Shown here: piece after piece, positions 11,090 to 23,488 of the stretch
Numbering within the stretch: the stretch's first letter is position 1
How the letters are laid out: each line of letters begins with the position of its first letter
Source: Siphonodentalium dalli
Taxonomy: Eukaryota > Mollusca > Scaphopoda > Gadilida > Siphonodentaliidae
DNA length: 64,000 nt
Assembly: GCA_032622095.1 (NCBI GenBank)
Contig: CP136064.1
Location: forward strand, 259,697,863-259,761,862
Direction: 5' to 3'
The notes under the pieces: model-generated
Database searches by the model: none
Told to the model about the DNA's origin: nothing
Seen by the model: the letters and a program-made list of their open reading frames with translations, nothing else
Position numbers and translations under genes: made by a program

Positions 11090-13025
11090 ACTGTATCTGT
11101 ATCTGTATGTGTTTCAGCCCTGGAGCCTCTCGACTGTGTTTGCTGTTTTGTCCGTTGTTTCCTCGTATGTGCTATCCTCCAGGATGTTCCACTCCTCGAT
11201 AGCTCGAACAAAGAACAAGTGTTTAAATTGTGCTGTGTTTGCTCGTATCCTTTCGATGGAGTTCGAGTTAATACACTCCTCCTTTTCGACAAGGTTTGAT
11301 GTTATAAAGCCTGGGTACTTTTTCGCCTTTATTTTCCTTCCTTTCTTTTTGGGTATTAATATGTCTTTTGATAGATTAGCTGTCACCAGCCCATCCACTA
11401 CTCTGCCGAACAGCTTCATTCTCATCGTGTTTCTTCTTTGGTGTAGTGGCTCCATATAAGTTGTTTCATTAACATTTCAGTTACGGCTCCTTTTGTTCTT
11501 GTGTGGTAGTTGTTTTGGATGAATCGCACCCCTCATTTGTTGATTCTTTCTATGGCGTTGATATCTTTTTGCTGGTATGGATCCCAAACTTCCGCTGCAT
11601 ATTCGAGGGTGGATCTTACTGTGGATTCATAGGACATTTTTGTGTGTTTTTTGTCCACTCTCCTGAGGTTTCGACGGAGGAATCCAAGGGTGCTGCCTGC
11701 TTTTCTTACTATCTTGGATATGTGGGATGACCAAGTGAGGGTGTTGGTGATGGTTAGCCCTAGGCATTGTGTTTCTTCAACTGTTTGGAGTATTTGGTTA
11801 TCCAGTTGGTACATATGCGTTGACATGGGTTTTATTGATAAGATGTTACCTTTCTTCGCATTGAACCGCATGCCCCAAACAGCTGCCCATTTTTCTAATG
11901 ACTTCAGGTCTTCTTGAAGAGCAATATGGTCTTGTTGGTTCTTTATTTGGCAGTAAAGGAGACAATCATCGGCGAAGAGTTAGACTTGCGATGTGACTGT
12001 TTGTGGTAAGTCATTTATGTGACACAGGAAGAGGAGAGGCCCAAGTACAGTACGCCGGACTCAACTGCTACGTGTTTTGAGAATTCCCCTTCCACTGCTA
12101 CTCTCATCTGCCGTTTGGTTAGGAAGGTGTCTATCCACTTGAGAGTTTGATTTGTAACACCATAGCTGTTAAGTTTGTGTAGTAGGCTTCGGTGAGGTAC
12201 TGTGTCGAATGCCTTTGAAAAATCCAATACTGCTATGTCTGTCTGGATGTCGTTATCGTAATTCATCAGTTCATGTGTTTCATTGATCAGTTGTGTCATG
12301 CAGGAGTGTCCAGAGCGGAATCCATGGTTTCTGTCGGTGAGGATGTCGTATTTTTCAAGGTGGTCTCTGATATGACGGCATAGTATCTGCTCAAGGATTT
12401 TGCAGGCCACCGAGGTTAGTGATACGGGCCTGTAATTTTCTGGCAGGTGGACGTCGCCCTTTTTAAATATTGGTGTGATGTTAGCCTCGAGTCAGTCAGT
12501 TGGTAATTCACCTGTGTCAAGCGATCGTTGGAATATTGTTGTGAGTGATGTTGCGGCCTCCTCGGCACAGATCTTCAAGATTCTGTTTGGGATGCCATCA
12601 GGGCCAGGTGCTTAGGATGTTTTTATGTCTGATAGTAGTTTTGCTATCCCTGGCTTGTCGATTTTCACATTCTCTATGTCCAGTGCCTTTTTCGGTAGGT
12701 CTGGTAGTTCGTGACCTGGGTCTTTGGTGAAAACTGACAGGAACTGGTTTATGAGCAATTCAGACTTCTCTATATTGTTGGTGGTTAGTGTTGTTCCTTT
12801 CTTGAGTGGAGTTATACCGATGTTCTCTTCTCTTCACCCAGTTTGTTCATGTCTGCTGCAACTTCTGTCCAGTTTGTTTTATTGAAGAGATAAATCTCCT
12901 TCGCTCCTTTTGCTTGGTACTTCGGCGATGGTATGCAGTCTGTAACAATCATGGCATGGTCAGCTATACCTGGGACATTGTTTAATGTTTTAATTAGTGA
13001 TGGATTATTGGTTGAATATAGTATT
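11090..13025 (-). mobile_element. CR1/Jockey-like LINE: reverse transcriptase part, degenerate
   Basis: On the minus strand (right to left): the end of an endonuclease domain (TNNPSLIKTLNNVPGIADH near 12980), a linker, then reverse transcriptase. RT blocks visible are ILTDRNHGFRSGHSC, AVLDFSKAFDTVPHRSLL (12180-12240), the catalytic FADD at 11966-11977, and the C-terminal LTITNTLTWSSHI, LGFLRRNLRR, STVRSTLEYAAEVWDPY (11540-11780). An in-frame TAG directly precedes LFADD, and several frameshifts split the ORF, so it is dead. The 3' end near 11090 has a short tandem (ACAGAT)n tail. The rest of the endonuclease is displaced to 13441-13741 and 20797-21120 by two insertions. Confidence 0.88.
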
Positions 13026-13440
13026 ACTCTTGTGCTCCAAATAAACATGCATGCACGTTATTATTTTCTTGGGAAATCCCCCCCCCCCCCCCCTGCACAG
13101 TGCTTATTTGGGTCTGCACGTTTATTAATTTTGAGGCTATGAAAATTGAAATCAGCACAAACTCAAGATTTCTATATGATTCTGATATCAAAATGATGAG
13201 CTTTCTGATAACTTTTTGCATGTAAATATTCAAGTATATCGCATACCAAAACACCACATGATACATACTATGTTGACTCCTATACTTGACCTGCTATAAA
13301 AATAATATGTTTAACCACAGTTGATGTTTTGCTCAGAGTTCCCCTGCACTATTATATGGGTCTGCACTTTTATTAACTTTCAAGGGAATTTCCCCCCTGC
13401 ACTATTATTTGGGTCTGCACTTTTATTTGGAGCCCGAGAG
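13026..13440. mobile_element. About 0.4-kb inverted-repeat element inside the LINE
   Basis: The ends are inverted: GTGCTCCAAATAAA on the left and TTTATTTGGAGCCC on the right. A short unit CCCCTGCACTATTATTTGGG followed by TCTGCACTTTTATT occurs about three times in the subterminal regions, and there is a poly-C run at about 13079-13093. It separates LINE codons for EPTREDNLLDI from those for YSTNNPSLIK, which are adjacent in related elements. The exact ends are uncertain by a few bases. Confidence 0.7.
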
Positions 13441-13741
13441 TATGTCCAATAAATTGTCTTCTCTGGTTGGTTCAAGCATCTGTGTCGTTCCACTTTCGAT
13501 GAATACATCCTACAGCACCTGTTGGATTCCTTTATCAGTATTGTCAGTTTCTCCCAATTGATGTCCGGGCAGTTAAAGTTGCCTCCTATTGTTTGTATTG
13601 GTTTTATCTGCAGTGTACTTCATCAATACCTTTTAGCTGTTTAACTGTTTCCATGTTTCTTTTTGGCATGTAGAAACTGGCGACATACAGATCTCTACCT
13701 TTTTGGATGGTTATTTTTGCCCATTCAATCTCGCAATTGGT
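13441..13741 (-). mobile_element. LINE endonuclease fragment (middle)
   Basis: The minus strand encodes TNCEIEWAKITIQKG, RDLYVASFY, and further on GGNFNCPDINWE, a typical apurinic-like endonuclease block of CR1/Jockey-type LINEs. It ends abruptly at the foldback element. The last 8 bases (13734-13741) are the target duplication. Confidence 0.85.
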
Positions 13742-14075
13742 GGGAGTGACTAAAATGCAGAATGGGACGATGGGACGGGACGGTATGGGACGGTATTGGG
13801 ACGGTATGGGACGGTATTTGGGACGGTATTGGGACGGTATTAGAAAACCGGCTGTTTATCAATAATACAGCGTGTAGCGGCATCAAAATGGTTATATATA
13901 GTCGGCATTAACATTGCGTACATGGAGCAACAATTTAATAGTCTCATTCGCCAACACAAAGCTCATATTATCGGCTAAAAATAGACACGACGGAAATAGG
14001 CGATTACGGTCAAACGCAGAACGAAAATGTAAACACCAAATCACCCCATACATTCACATTTCCCCGTCCCGCGGC

Positions 14076-17000
14076 GATATTTTTGCATAAAATGTTAGAT
14101 TAACATCTTTTCGACATCACTGTAGCATTTTATTGACCATAATCAAGATGAAAACAACTTTTTTCGTCGATGGGACGGAAGCGAAATTGCAGAACGAAAA
14201 TGTAAACAAACACCAAATCACCCCATGCATTCACATTTCCCCGTCCCGCGGCGATATTTTTACATAAAATGTTAGATTAACATCTTCTCGACATCATTGT
14301 AACATTTTATTGACCATAATCAAGATGAAAACATGTTTTTTTTCGCTGATGGGACGGAAGCGAAATTGCAGAACGGGATGGGACGGTATTAGATAGAATG
14401 GGACGGTATTAGAAAACGCAGAACAGCTAAGATAGACCCCTAAACTTGCTGTTTAGCAATAATACAGCATGTAGCAGCACCAAAATGGCTCTATATGGTC
14501 ATCAGTGCAGCATTTTATTGGTGGTCCCATTTTATTGACCATAATCAAGATGAAAACAACTTTTTTTTCGCTGATGGGACGGAAGCGAAATTGCAGAACG
14601 AAAATGTAAACAAACACCAAATCACCCCATGCATTCACATTTCCCCGTCCCGCGGCGATATTTTTACATAAAATGTTAGATTAATATCTTCTCGACATCA
14701 TTGTAACATTTTATTGACTATAATCAAGATGAAAACAAGTTTTTTTTCGCTGATGGGACGGAAGCGAAATTGCAGAACGGGATGGGACGGTATTAGATAG
14801 GATGGGACGGTATTAGAAAACGAAGAACAGCTAAGATAGACCCCTAAACTTGCTGTTTAGCAATAATACAGCATGTAGCAGCACCAAAATGGCTCTATAT
14901 GGTCATCAGTGCAGCATTTTATTGGTGGTCACATTTTATTGACCATAATCAAGATGAAAACATGTTTTTTTTCGCTGATGGGACGGAAGCGAAATTGCAG
15001 AACGAAAATGTAAACAAACACCAAATCACCCCATGCATTCACATTTCCCCGTCCCGCGGCGATATTTTTACATAAAATGTTAGATTAATATCTTCTCGAC
15101 ATCATTGTAACATTTTATTGACCATAATCAAGATGAAAACATGTTTTTTTTCGCTGATGGGACGGTATTAGATAGGATGGGACGGTATTAGAAAACGCAG
15201 AACAGCTAAGATAGACCCCTAAACTTGCTGTTTAGCAATAATACAGCATGTAGCAGCACCAAAATGGCTCTATATGGTCATCAGTGCAGCATTTTATTGG
15301 TGGTCCCATTTTATTGACCATAATCAAGATGAAAACATGTTTTTTTTCGCTGATGGGACGGAAGCGAAATTGCAGAACGAAAATGTAAACAAACACCAAA
15401 TCACCCCATGCATTCACATTTCCCCGTCCCGCGGCGATATTTTTACATAAAATGTTAGATTAATATTTTCTCGACATCATTGTAACATTTTATTGACCAT
15501 AATCAAGATGAAAACATGTTTTTTTTCGCTGATGGGACGGTATTAGATAGGATGGGACGGTATTAGAAAACGCAGAACAGCTAAGATAGACCCCTAAACT
15601 TGCTGTTTAGCAATAATACAGCATGTAGCAGCACCAAATGGCTCTATATGGTCATCAGTGCAGCATTTTATTGGTGATCCCATTTTATTGACCATAATCA
15701 AGATGAAAACATGTTTTTTTTTCGCTGATGGGACGGAAGCGAAATTGCAGAACGAAAATGTAAACAAACACCAAATCACCCCATGCATTCACATTTCCCC
15801 GTCCCGCGGCGATATTTTTACATAAAATGTTAGATTAATATCTTCTCGACATCATTGTAACATTTTATTGACCATAATCAAGATGAAAACATGTTTTTTT
15901 TCGCTGATGGGACGGTATTAGATAGGATGGGACGGTATTAGAAAACGCAGAACAGCTAAGATAGACCCCTAAACTTGCTGTTTAGCAATAATACAGCATG
16001 TAGCAGCACCAAAATGGCTCTATATGGTCATCAGTGCAGCATTTTATTGGTGGTCCCATTTTATTGACCATAATCAAGATGAAAACATGTTTTTTTTCGC
16101 TGATGGGACGGAAGCGAAATTGCAGAACGAAAATGTAAACAAACACCAAATCACCCCATGCATTCACATTTCCCCGTCCCGCGGCGATATTTTTACATAA
16201 AATGTTAGATTAATATCTTCTCGACATCATTGTAACATTTTATTGACCATAATCAAGATGAAAACATGTTTTTTTTCGCTGATGGGACGGTATTAGATAG
16301 GATGGGACAGTATTAGAAAACGCAGAACAGCTAAGATAGACCCCTAAACTTGCTGTTTAGCAATAATACAGCATGTAGCAGCACCAAAATGGCTCTATAT
16401 GGTCATCAGTGCAGCATTTTATTGGTGGTCCCATTTTATTGACCATAATCAAGATGAAAACATGTTTTTTTTCGCTGATGGGACGGAAGCGAAATTGCAG
16501 AACGAAAATGTAAACAAACACCAAATCACCCCATGCATTCACATTTCCCCGTCCCGCGGCGATATTTTTGCATAAAATGTTAGATTAACATCTTTTCGAC
16601 ATCACTGTAGCATTTTATTGACCATAATCAAGATGAAAACAACTTTTTTCGTCGATGGGACGGAAGCGAAATTGCAGAACGAAAATGTAAACAAACACCA
16701 AATCACCCCATGCATTCACATTTCCCCGTCCCGCGGCGATATTTTTACATAAAATGTTAGATTAACATCTTCTCGACATCATTGTAACATTTTATTGACC
16801 ATAATCAAGATGAAAACATGTTTTTTTTCGCTGATGGGACGGAAGCGAAATTGCAGAACGGGATGGGACGGTATTAGATAGAATGGGACGGTATTAGAAA
16901 ACGCAGAACAGCTAAGATAGACCCCTAAACTTGCTGTTTAGCAATAATACAGCATGTAGCAGCACCAAAATGGCTCTATATGGTCATCAGTGCAGCATTT

Positions 17001-19410
17001 TATTGGTGGTCCCATTTTATTGACCATAATCAAGATGAAAACAACTTTTTTTTCGCTGATGGGACGGAAGCGAAATTGCAGAACGAAAATGTAAACAAAC
17101 ACCAAATCACCCCATGCATTCACATTTCCCCGTCCCGCGGCGATATTTTTACATAAAATGTTAGATTAATATCTTCTCGACATCATTGTAACATTTTATT
17201 GACTATAATCAAGATGAAAACAAGTTTTTTTTCGCTGATGGGACGGAAGCGAAATTGCAGAACGGGATGGGACGGTATTAGATAGGATGGGACGGTATTA
17301 GAAAACGAAGAACAGCTAAGATAGACCCCTAAACTTGCTGTTTAGCAATAATACAGCATGTAGCAGCACCAAAATGGCTCTATATGGTCATCAGTGCAGC
17401 ATTTTATTGGTGGTCACATTTTATTGACCATAATCAAGATGAAAACATGTTTTTTTTCGCTGATGGGACGGAAGCGAAATTGCAGAACGAAAATGTAAAC
17501 AAACACCAAATCACCCCATGCATTCACATTTCCCCGTCCCGCAGCGATATTTTTACATAAAATGTTAGATTAATATCTTCTCGACATCATTGTAACATTT
17601 TATTGACCATAATCAAGATGAAAACATGTTTTTTTTCGCTGATGGGACGGTATTAGATAGGATGGGACGGTATTAGAAAACGCAGAACAGCTAAGATAGA
17701 CCCCTAAACTTGCTGTTTAGCAATAATACAGCATGTAGCAGCACCAAAATGGCTCTATATGGTCATCAGTGCAGCATTTTATTGGTGGTCCCATTTTATT
17801 GACCATAATCAAGATGAAAACATGTTTTTTTTCGCTGATGGGACGGTATTAGATAGGATGGGACGGTATTAGAAAACGCAGAACAGCTAAGATAGACCCC
17901 TAAACTTGCTGTTTAGCAATAATACAGCATGTAGCAGCACCAAATGGCTCTATATGGTCATCAGTGCAGCATTTTATTGGTGATCCCATTTTATTGACCA
18001 TAATCAAGATGAAAACATGTTTTTTTTTCGCTGATGGGACGGAAGCGAAATTGCAGAACGAAAATGTAAACAAACACCAAATCACCCCATGCATTCACAT
18101 TTCCCCGTCCCGCGGCGATATTTTTACATAAAATGTTAGATTAATATCTTCTCGACATCATTGTAACATTTTATTGACCATAATCAAGATGAAAACATGT
18201 TTTTTTTCGCTGATGGGACGGTATTAGATAGGATGGGACGGTATTAGAAAACGCAGAACAGCTAAGATAGACCCCTAAACTTGCTGTTTAGCAATAATAC
18301 AGCATGTAGCAGCACCAAAATGGCTCTATATGGTCATCAGTGCAGCATTTTATTGGTGGTCCCATTTTATTGACCATAATCAAGATGAAAACATGTTTTT
18401 TTTCGCTGATGGGACGGAAGCGAAATTGCAGAACGAAAATGTAAACAAACACCAAATCACCCCATGCATTCACATTTCCCCGTCCCGCGGCGATATTTTT
18501 ACATAAAATGTTAGATTAATATCTTCTCGACATCATTGTAACATTTTATTGACCATAATCAAGATGAAAACATGTTTTTTTTCGCTGATGGGACGGTATT
18601 AGATAGGATGGGACAGTATTAGAAAACGCAGAACAGCTAAGATAGACCCCTAAACTTGCTGTTTAGCAATAATACAGCATGTAGCAGCACCAAAATGGCT
18701 CTATATGGTCATCAGTGCAGCATTTTATTGGTGGTCCCATTTTATTGACCATAATCAAGATGAAAACATGTTTTTTTTCGCTGATGGGACGGAAGCGAAA
18801 TTGCAGAACGAAAATGTAAACAAACACCAAATCACCCCATGCATTCACATTTCCCCGTCCCGCGGCGATATTTTTACATAAAATGTTAGATTAATATCTT
18901 CTCGACATCATTGTAACATTTTATTGACCATAATCAAGATGAAAACATGTTTTTTTTCGCTGATGGGACGGTATTAGATAGGATGGGACGGTATTAGAAA
19001 ACGCAGAACAGCTAAGATAGACCCCTAAACTTGCTGTTTAGCAATAATACAGCATGTAGCAGCACCAAAATGGCTCTATATGGTCATCAGTGCAGCATTT
19101 TATTGGTGGTCCCATTTTATTGACCATAATCAAGATGAAAACATGTTTTTTTTCGCTGATGGGACGGAAGCGAAATTGCAGAACGAAAATGTAAACAAAC
19201 ACCAAATCACCCCATGCATTCACATTTCCCTGTCCCGCGGCGATATTTTTACATAAAATGTTAGATTAATATCTTCTCGACATCATTGTAACATATTATT
19301 GACCATAATCAAGATGAAAACATGTTTTTTTTCGCTGATGGGACGGTATTAGATAGGATGGGACGGTATTAGAAAACGCAGAACAGCTAAGATAGACCCC
19401 TAAACTTGCT
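14076..19410 (+). repeat. Internal satellite array (375-bp unit) with 2,485-bp higher-order duplication
   Basis: A 375-bp unit recurs head to tail (for example spacing 15982 to 16357, 18288 to 18663 to 19038). Each unit holds two similar halves, each with TTATTGACCATAATCAAGAT and GCTGATGGGACGG. The block 14076-16560 is repeated from 16561 (offset 2,485 bp). After about 17830 the offset drops to 2,306 bp, showing a 179-bp half-unit deletion between homologous halves. Confidence 0.9.
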
Positions 19411-19461
19411 CCCATTTTATTGACCATAATCAAGATTAAAACATGTTTTTTTTCGCTGATG
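19411..19461. other. Turn-around point of the foldback element
   Basis: To the left the unit reads ...CCCCTAAACTTGCT on the plus strand. After about 50 bp the complement ACCATATAGAGCCATTTTGG starts. The junction lacks one complete half-unit, so the palindrome is not perfectly closed. Confidence 0.85.
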
Positions 19462-20796
19462 ACCATATAGAGCCATTTTGGTGCTGCTACATGCTGTATT
19501 ATTGCTAAACAGCAAGTTTAGGGGTCTATCTTAGCTGTTCTGCGTTTTCTAATACCGTCCCATCCTATCTAATACCGTCCCATCCCGTTCTGCAATTTCG
19601 CTTCCGTCCCATCAGCGAAAAAAAACATGTTTTCATCTTGATTATAGTCAATAAAATGTTACAATGATGTCGAGAAGATATTAATCTAACATTTTATGTA
19701 AAAATATCGCCGCGGGACGGGGAAATGTGAATGCATGGGGTGATTTGGTGTTTGTTTACATTTTCGTTCTGCAATTTCGCTTCCGTCCCATCAGCGAAAA
19801 AAAACATGTTTTCATCTTGATTATGGTCAATAAAATGGGACCACCAATAAAATGCTGCACTGATGACCATATAGAGCCATTTTGGTGCTGCTACATGCTG
19901 TATTATTGCTAAACAGCAAGTTTAGGGGTCTATCTTAGCTGTTCTGCGTTTTCTAATACCGTCCCATTCTATCTAATACCGTCCCATCCCGTTCTGCAAT
20001 TTCGCTTCCGTCCCATCAGCGAAAAAAAACATGTTTTCATCTTGATTATGGTCAATAAAATGTTACAATGATGTCGAGAAGATGTTAATCTAACATTTTA
20101 TGTAAAAATATCGCCGCGGGACGGGGAAATGTGAATGCATGGGGTGATTTGGTGTTTGTTTACATTTTCGTTCTGCAATTTCGCTTCCGTCCCATCGACG
20201 AAAAAAGTTGTTTTCATCTTGATTATGGTCAATAAAATGCTACAGTGATGTCGAAAAGATGTTAATCTAACATTTTATGTAAAAATATCGCCGCGGGACG
20301 GGGAAATGTGAATGCATGGGATGATTTGGTGTTTGTTTACATTTTCGTTCTGCAATTTCGCTTCCGTCCCATCGACGAAAAAAGTTGTTTTCATCTTGAT
20401 TATGGTCAATAAAATGCTACAGTGATGTCGAAAAGATGTTAATCTAACATTTTATGCAAAAATATCACCGTGGGACAGGGAAATATGAATGTATGGGGTG
20501 ATTTGGTGTTTACATTTTCGTTCTGCGTTTGACCGTAATCGCCTATTTCCGTCGTGTCTATTTTTAGCCGATAATATGAGCTTTGTGTTGGCGAATGAGA
20601 CTATTAAATTGTTGCTCCATGTACGCAATGTTAATGCCGACTATATATAACCATTTTGATGCCGCTACACGCTGTATTATTGATAAACAGCCGGTTTTCT
20701 AATACCGTCCCAATACCGTCCCAAATACCGTCCCAATACCGTCCCATACTAGTACCGTCCCGTCCCATCGTCCCATTCTGCATTTTAGTCACTCCC

Positions 20797-21120
20797 CAAT
20801 TGGTGACATTCTGGTTTCTCCACTGCTATGATGTCTTCGTGGTATGTAATGAAATACTCGGCCTCCTACTCCAGTTCTGTCGTTTCGAAAGGCACGGTAC
20901 TGTTCTGGGAAAACTTCAGCTGATTGTATTGCCTGCGGTGTTGGTGGGTTTCCTGTGGTTTAATATGCCTTTTAGCCAAGATTCCGTGCCTAGAATTTCA
21001 GGCTTAATATCAGTATATATTGCACTGCAACTGCGAGTTCGGCTTTGTTGCTTGGTAGGCTTCTACAGTTTACAGTCAATATTCTTAGATTTTCTTTTGG
21101 TGTGAACTTAGTCTAGATGA
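20797..21120 (-). mobile_element. LINE endonuclease fragment (N-terminal)
   Basis: The minus strand reads LRILTVNCRSLPSNKAELA, then after a frameshift KPEILGTESWLKG, then DIIAVEKPEC at the foldback junction. These are the first endonuclease blocks of the same LINE. Removing the foldback element and one CAATTGGT brings this next to TNCEIEWAKI with only a 1-nt frame error. Confidence 0.85.
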
Positions 21121-21813
21121 GCTTTTTCTGGTTTTATTTTGCTCACTGTGTGGTAGTTGACTACTAGTTTCTGTTTAGAAGGCCTGTGCTTCCGAAGACC
21201 ACTAATTGAATAGACTAGTTCCTGGAAACGTAGAAACATCACCTTATCAGCCCCAGTTCAGAAAGGACTGTGATCAGATCTCCTTGATATATTTGAAATA
21301 TCTGCGAAAATAGGGAAGAAAAAAAAGAAATTTCGATGTGCTATTTCAAAACACTCTCCAACAAACACCGCCAAAGAAAGGAAAAAGGAATTTGACTAGA
21401 ATCCAAAAAGAGATAATTAACTTCAATACTAATCACCTGTGGACAGTTGTCATTCCTCTGTTATATAGATACAATCTATTATTTACAACAGAAATTATGC
21501 AATAAAATTAACTAATCGGCAGACTAAAAATTGTGATCCGGAATTTTCTATCAAAGGAATTGGAAACGGAACGAACTCATTGTGTCCACAGTTACTACAA
21601 TCAGTGATAAACTGAAACCTTAGTTTTGCTGCAAATAAAACTGTATTCTTAATTTCTTTCCTCTGTTAATTTAACATTTTGAACTCCTTGAACTTGATAT
21701 TAGCTTAAGCGGAGTGGTTCATCAAATTTATGTCACCATATTTTCCTGATAGATGCGAGGACAGGGTACGTGGTATTTGATGGAGTGGTGTTTCCAACCA
21801 ATATTTAGTATAT
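21121..21813. other. Nothing recognised
   Basis: AT-rich. It may hold the 5' end of the LINE, but no frame supports that. Confidence 0.4.
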
Positions 21814-22076
21814 TTAACCCTTCCACGATGGGAGCCATTCTGGTGCAGCATTAAAGATCCTGTGCCAGTGCATTTTCTTGTATATGCGAGCCTCTCATAG
21901 GGAGCCTTGCATATATAAGAGAATACACTGGCTTACAAGGTCAAGGTAAATATTGTAGGCCAATGTATTATCTTATATGTGCATATGCTCCCTGTGGGAG
22001 ACCCGCATATATAAGAGAATGCAATGGCACAGGGTTTTCGCCAAATTTTAGGAAGCTCCAGTCATGGAAGGGTTAA
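21814..22076. mobile_element. piggyBac-type MITE, TTAA-flanked (family B)
   Basis: Flanked by TTAA (21814-21817, 22073-22076). The termini CCCTTCCACGATGGGAGC and GCTCCAGTCATGGAAGGG are inverted. Inside are two consecutive hairpins built from CATTCTCTTATATATGCGAG-like stems. Relatives: 30546-30828 and 32656-32921. Confidence 0.85.
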
Positions 22077-22133
22077 TATAGTTGAATGTATAGTTCTGAT
22101 TTATGATGGTCTTCATGCAGGGTTGTACACTAA

Positions 22134-22328
22134 TGCTCTTATATAATCGACTTCTTAACCACAGCAGAATTATGGGTAACTTTTCAGGATTTAGTCGGAA
22201 ATATGGCTTGATGCCATTCATCGGAAAGCTCTCCCCGATGAATGGCAACAAGCCATATTTCCGACTAAATTCTGAAAAGTTACCCATAATTCTGCTGTGG
22301 TTAAGAAGTCGATTACTTACGAGCATTA
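22134..22328. repeat. 195-bp palindrome (ATCGACTTCTTAACCACAGC family)
   Basis: A near-perfect inverted repeat with almost no loop. The left arm begins AATCGACTTCTTAACCACAG and the arms meet at CTCTCCCCGATG. A second copy lies at about 33246-33430. No coding sense; open frames on both strands are by-products of the palindrome. Confidence 0.9.
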
Positions 22329-23488
22329 CTGTATATGGAGGCTGTTTCCACATTTAGCGCAATTAAATTTGATTAATTAATTCATTTAACATTACAATGG
22401 CAGCAATTGGGATGCATGAATTATTGCATGGGGTGCATTGGAAATTCTAAACAGCCCCATCACAAAAAGGATCCTCCAGGGAGGTGGAGAAAAACAATCA
22501 GATAATTTGAGTTATTTATAATAATCTTTTATAAATATAGCAGGTTAGTTTTCTTTCTGTACACATAACATAAAATATTTCTAGACTTTTTAATGTGAAA
22601 ATTAATCTGTAATATTTATTTACTGTATATTATTTAGATCTCTCTAAATAATTTGCCTTCAACCAATTTATACAACATTATCATCTATGTGTTCCTATTC
22701 AATCAACAAAGTTATTCATTTGTAGGAGTTTTCAGATAATACATGCTTCAACAAACAGCCCAGTCTGGGTGAACGTCGACTCAATGTTGTAATGAATATT
22801 TAGGTATGAGTTTACTCAGACTGCAAACAGCCCTGAGCTGTAATTTTTCACCTCATTAATAGCTAAATGTCTGTAAAGTTCTGGACCACTTCTCAAACAG
22901 CTCTACAAATGAATGAATGGGAATCAAGTAGCTACTCTAGTACTGTGCTTGTAGATTATCAGGGAAACAAGAAAATTAATCTGTACTGTTATTTGTAGTC
23001 ATTTTTAAAGGCCCATTTAATTTTCAAGTAACCAATTATTTTTTTATGGTGCCTTGATATACGGTTTTAATAACAATCTATGCCATAAAATATTATTAAA
23101 ATACTATAATTCATCACGTGTCTGTGTCTCACAAGGTGCCCATAGAGTAATAGAAAATATCTTAAATCAAAGAAACATTTCCCCCATTGTGGCTCCCAGA
23201 ATGCAACAGAATTCAAACTATGGTTTATTTTCAATGGAAGGGGAATAACTATATCATTAAGATATAGTTATTCCCCTTCCATTGAAAATAATAGACTTTG
23301 CAGAACAGCCCAGATGAAACTTGAGCATAGAACACAAGTCGGCATCTCAACAAAAACAACATGTTCACAGTTTATTACACCGAATAAGTTGATAATACAA
23401 TGTTTTGGAGCTTCCTCTTTCAAATGGTATTTAACATGACATATATTTTATATAATATGATCTGGGGGTTCGAGAATTAAGTGGTCCT
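22329..23488. other. Spacer with a short hairpin
   Basis: AT-rich and mostly unrecognised. A perfect palindrome of about 60 bp sits at 23226-23290 (TTTTCAATGGAAGGGGAATA and its complement around ATCATTAAGAT). Confidence 0.6.

Larger units (their letters stand above)
13742..20796. mobile_element. 7,055-bp foldback (TU/FB-like) transposon, 8-bp TSD
   Basis: The termini are GGGAGTGACTAAAATGCAG and CTGCATTTTAGTCACTCCC, flanked by identical CAATTGGT (13734-13741 and 20797-20804). Outer domains (13763-13852 and 20694-20774) are tandem GGGACGGTATT-type sub-repeats. Next come unique inner segments (to about 14080 and from about 20465), then a tandem array of a 375-bp composite unit. The left arm is about 5.7 kb and the right arm about 1.3 kb, so it is a lopsided palindrome with its turn at about 19411-19461. 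This modular design resembles sea-urchin TU elements and Drosophila FB elements. No transposase is encoded, so a transposase must come from elsewhere. It inserted into the endonuclease gene of a LINE. Confidence 0.93.

Noticed and set aside
14076..19410. CRISPR-like regular repeats
   Set aside because: The units are 375 bp with no unique spacers, in a eukaryotic transposon. Not a CRISPR array.
14453..19912. A dozen near-identical 61-codon frames (MNAWGDLVFVYIF...) on the minus strand and one on the plus strand
   Set aside because: They are the same satellite unit read repeatedly. They include target-like and sub-repeat sequence, follow the copy-number of the array, and show no codon-level conservation beyond that of the DNA.
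22048..22357. Two overlapping frames on opposite strands (RLLNHSRIMGNFS...)
   Set aside because: Both read the arms of a perfect palindrome, so the same peptide appears on both strands. No gene.
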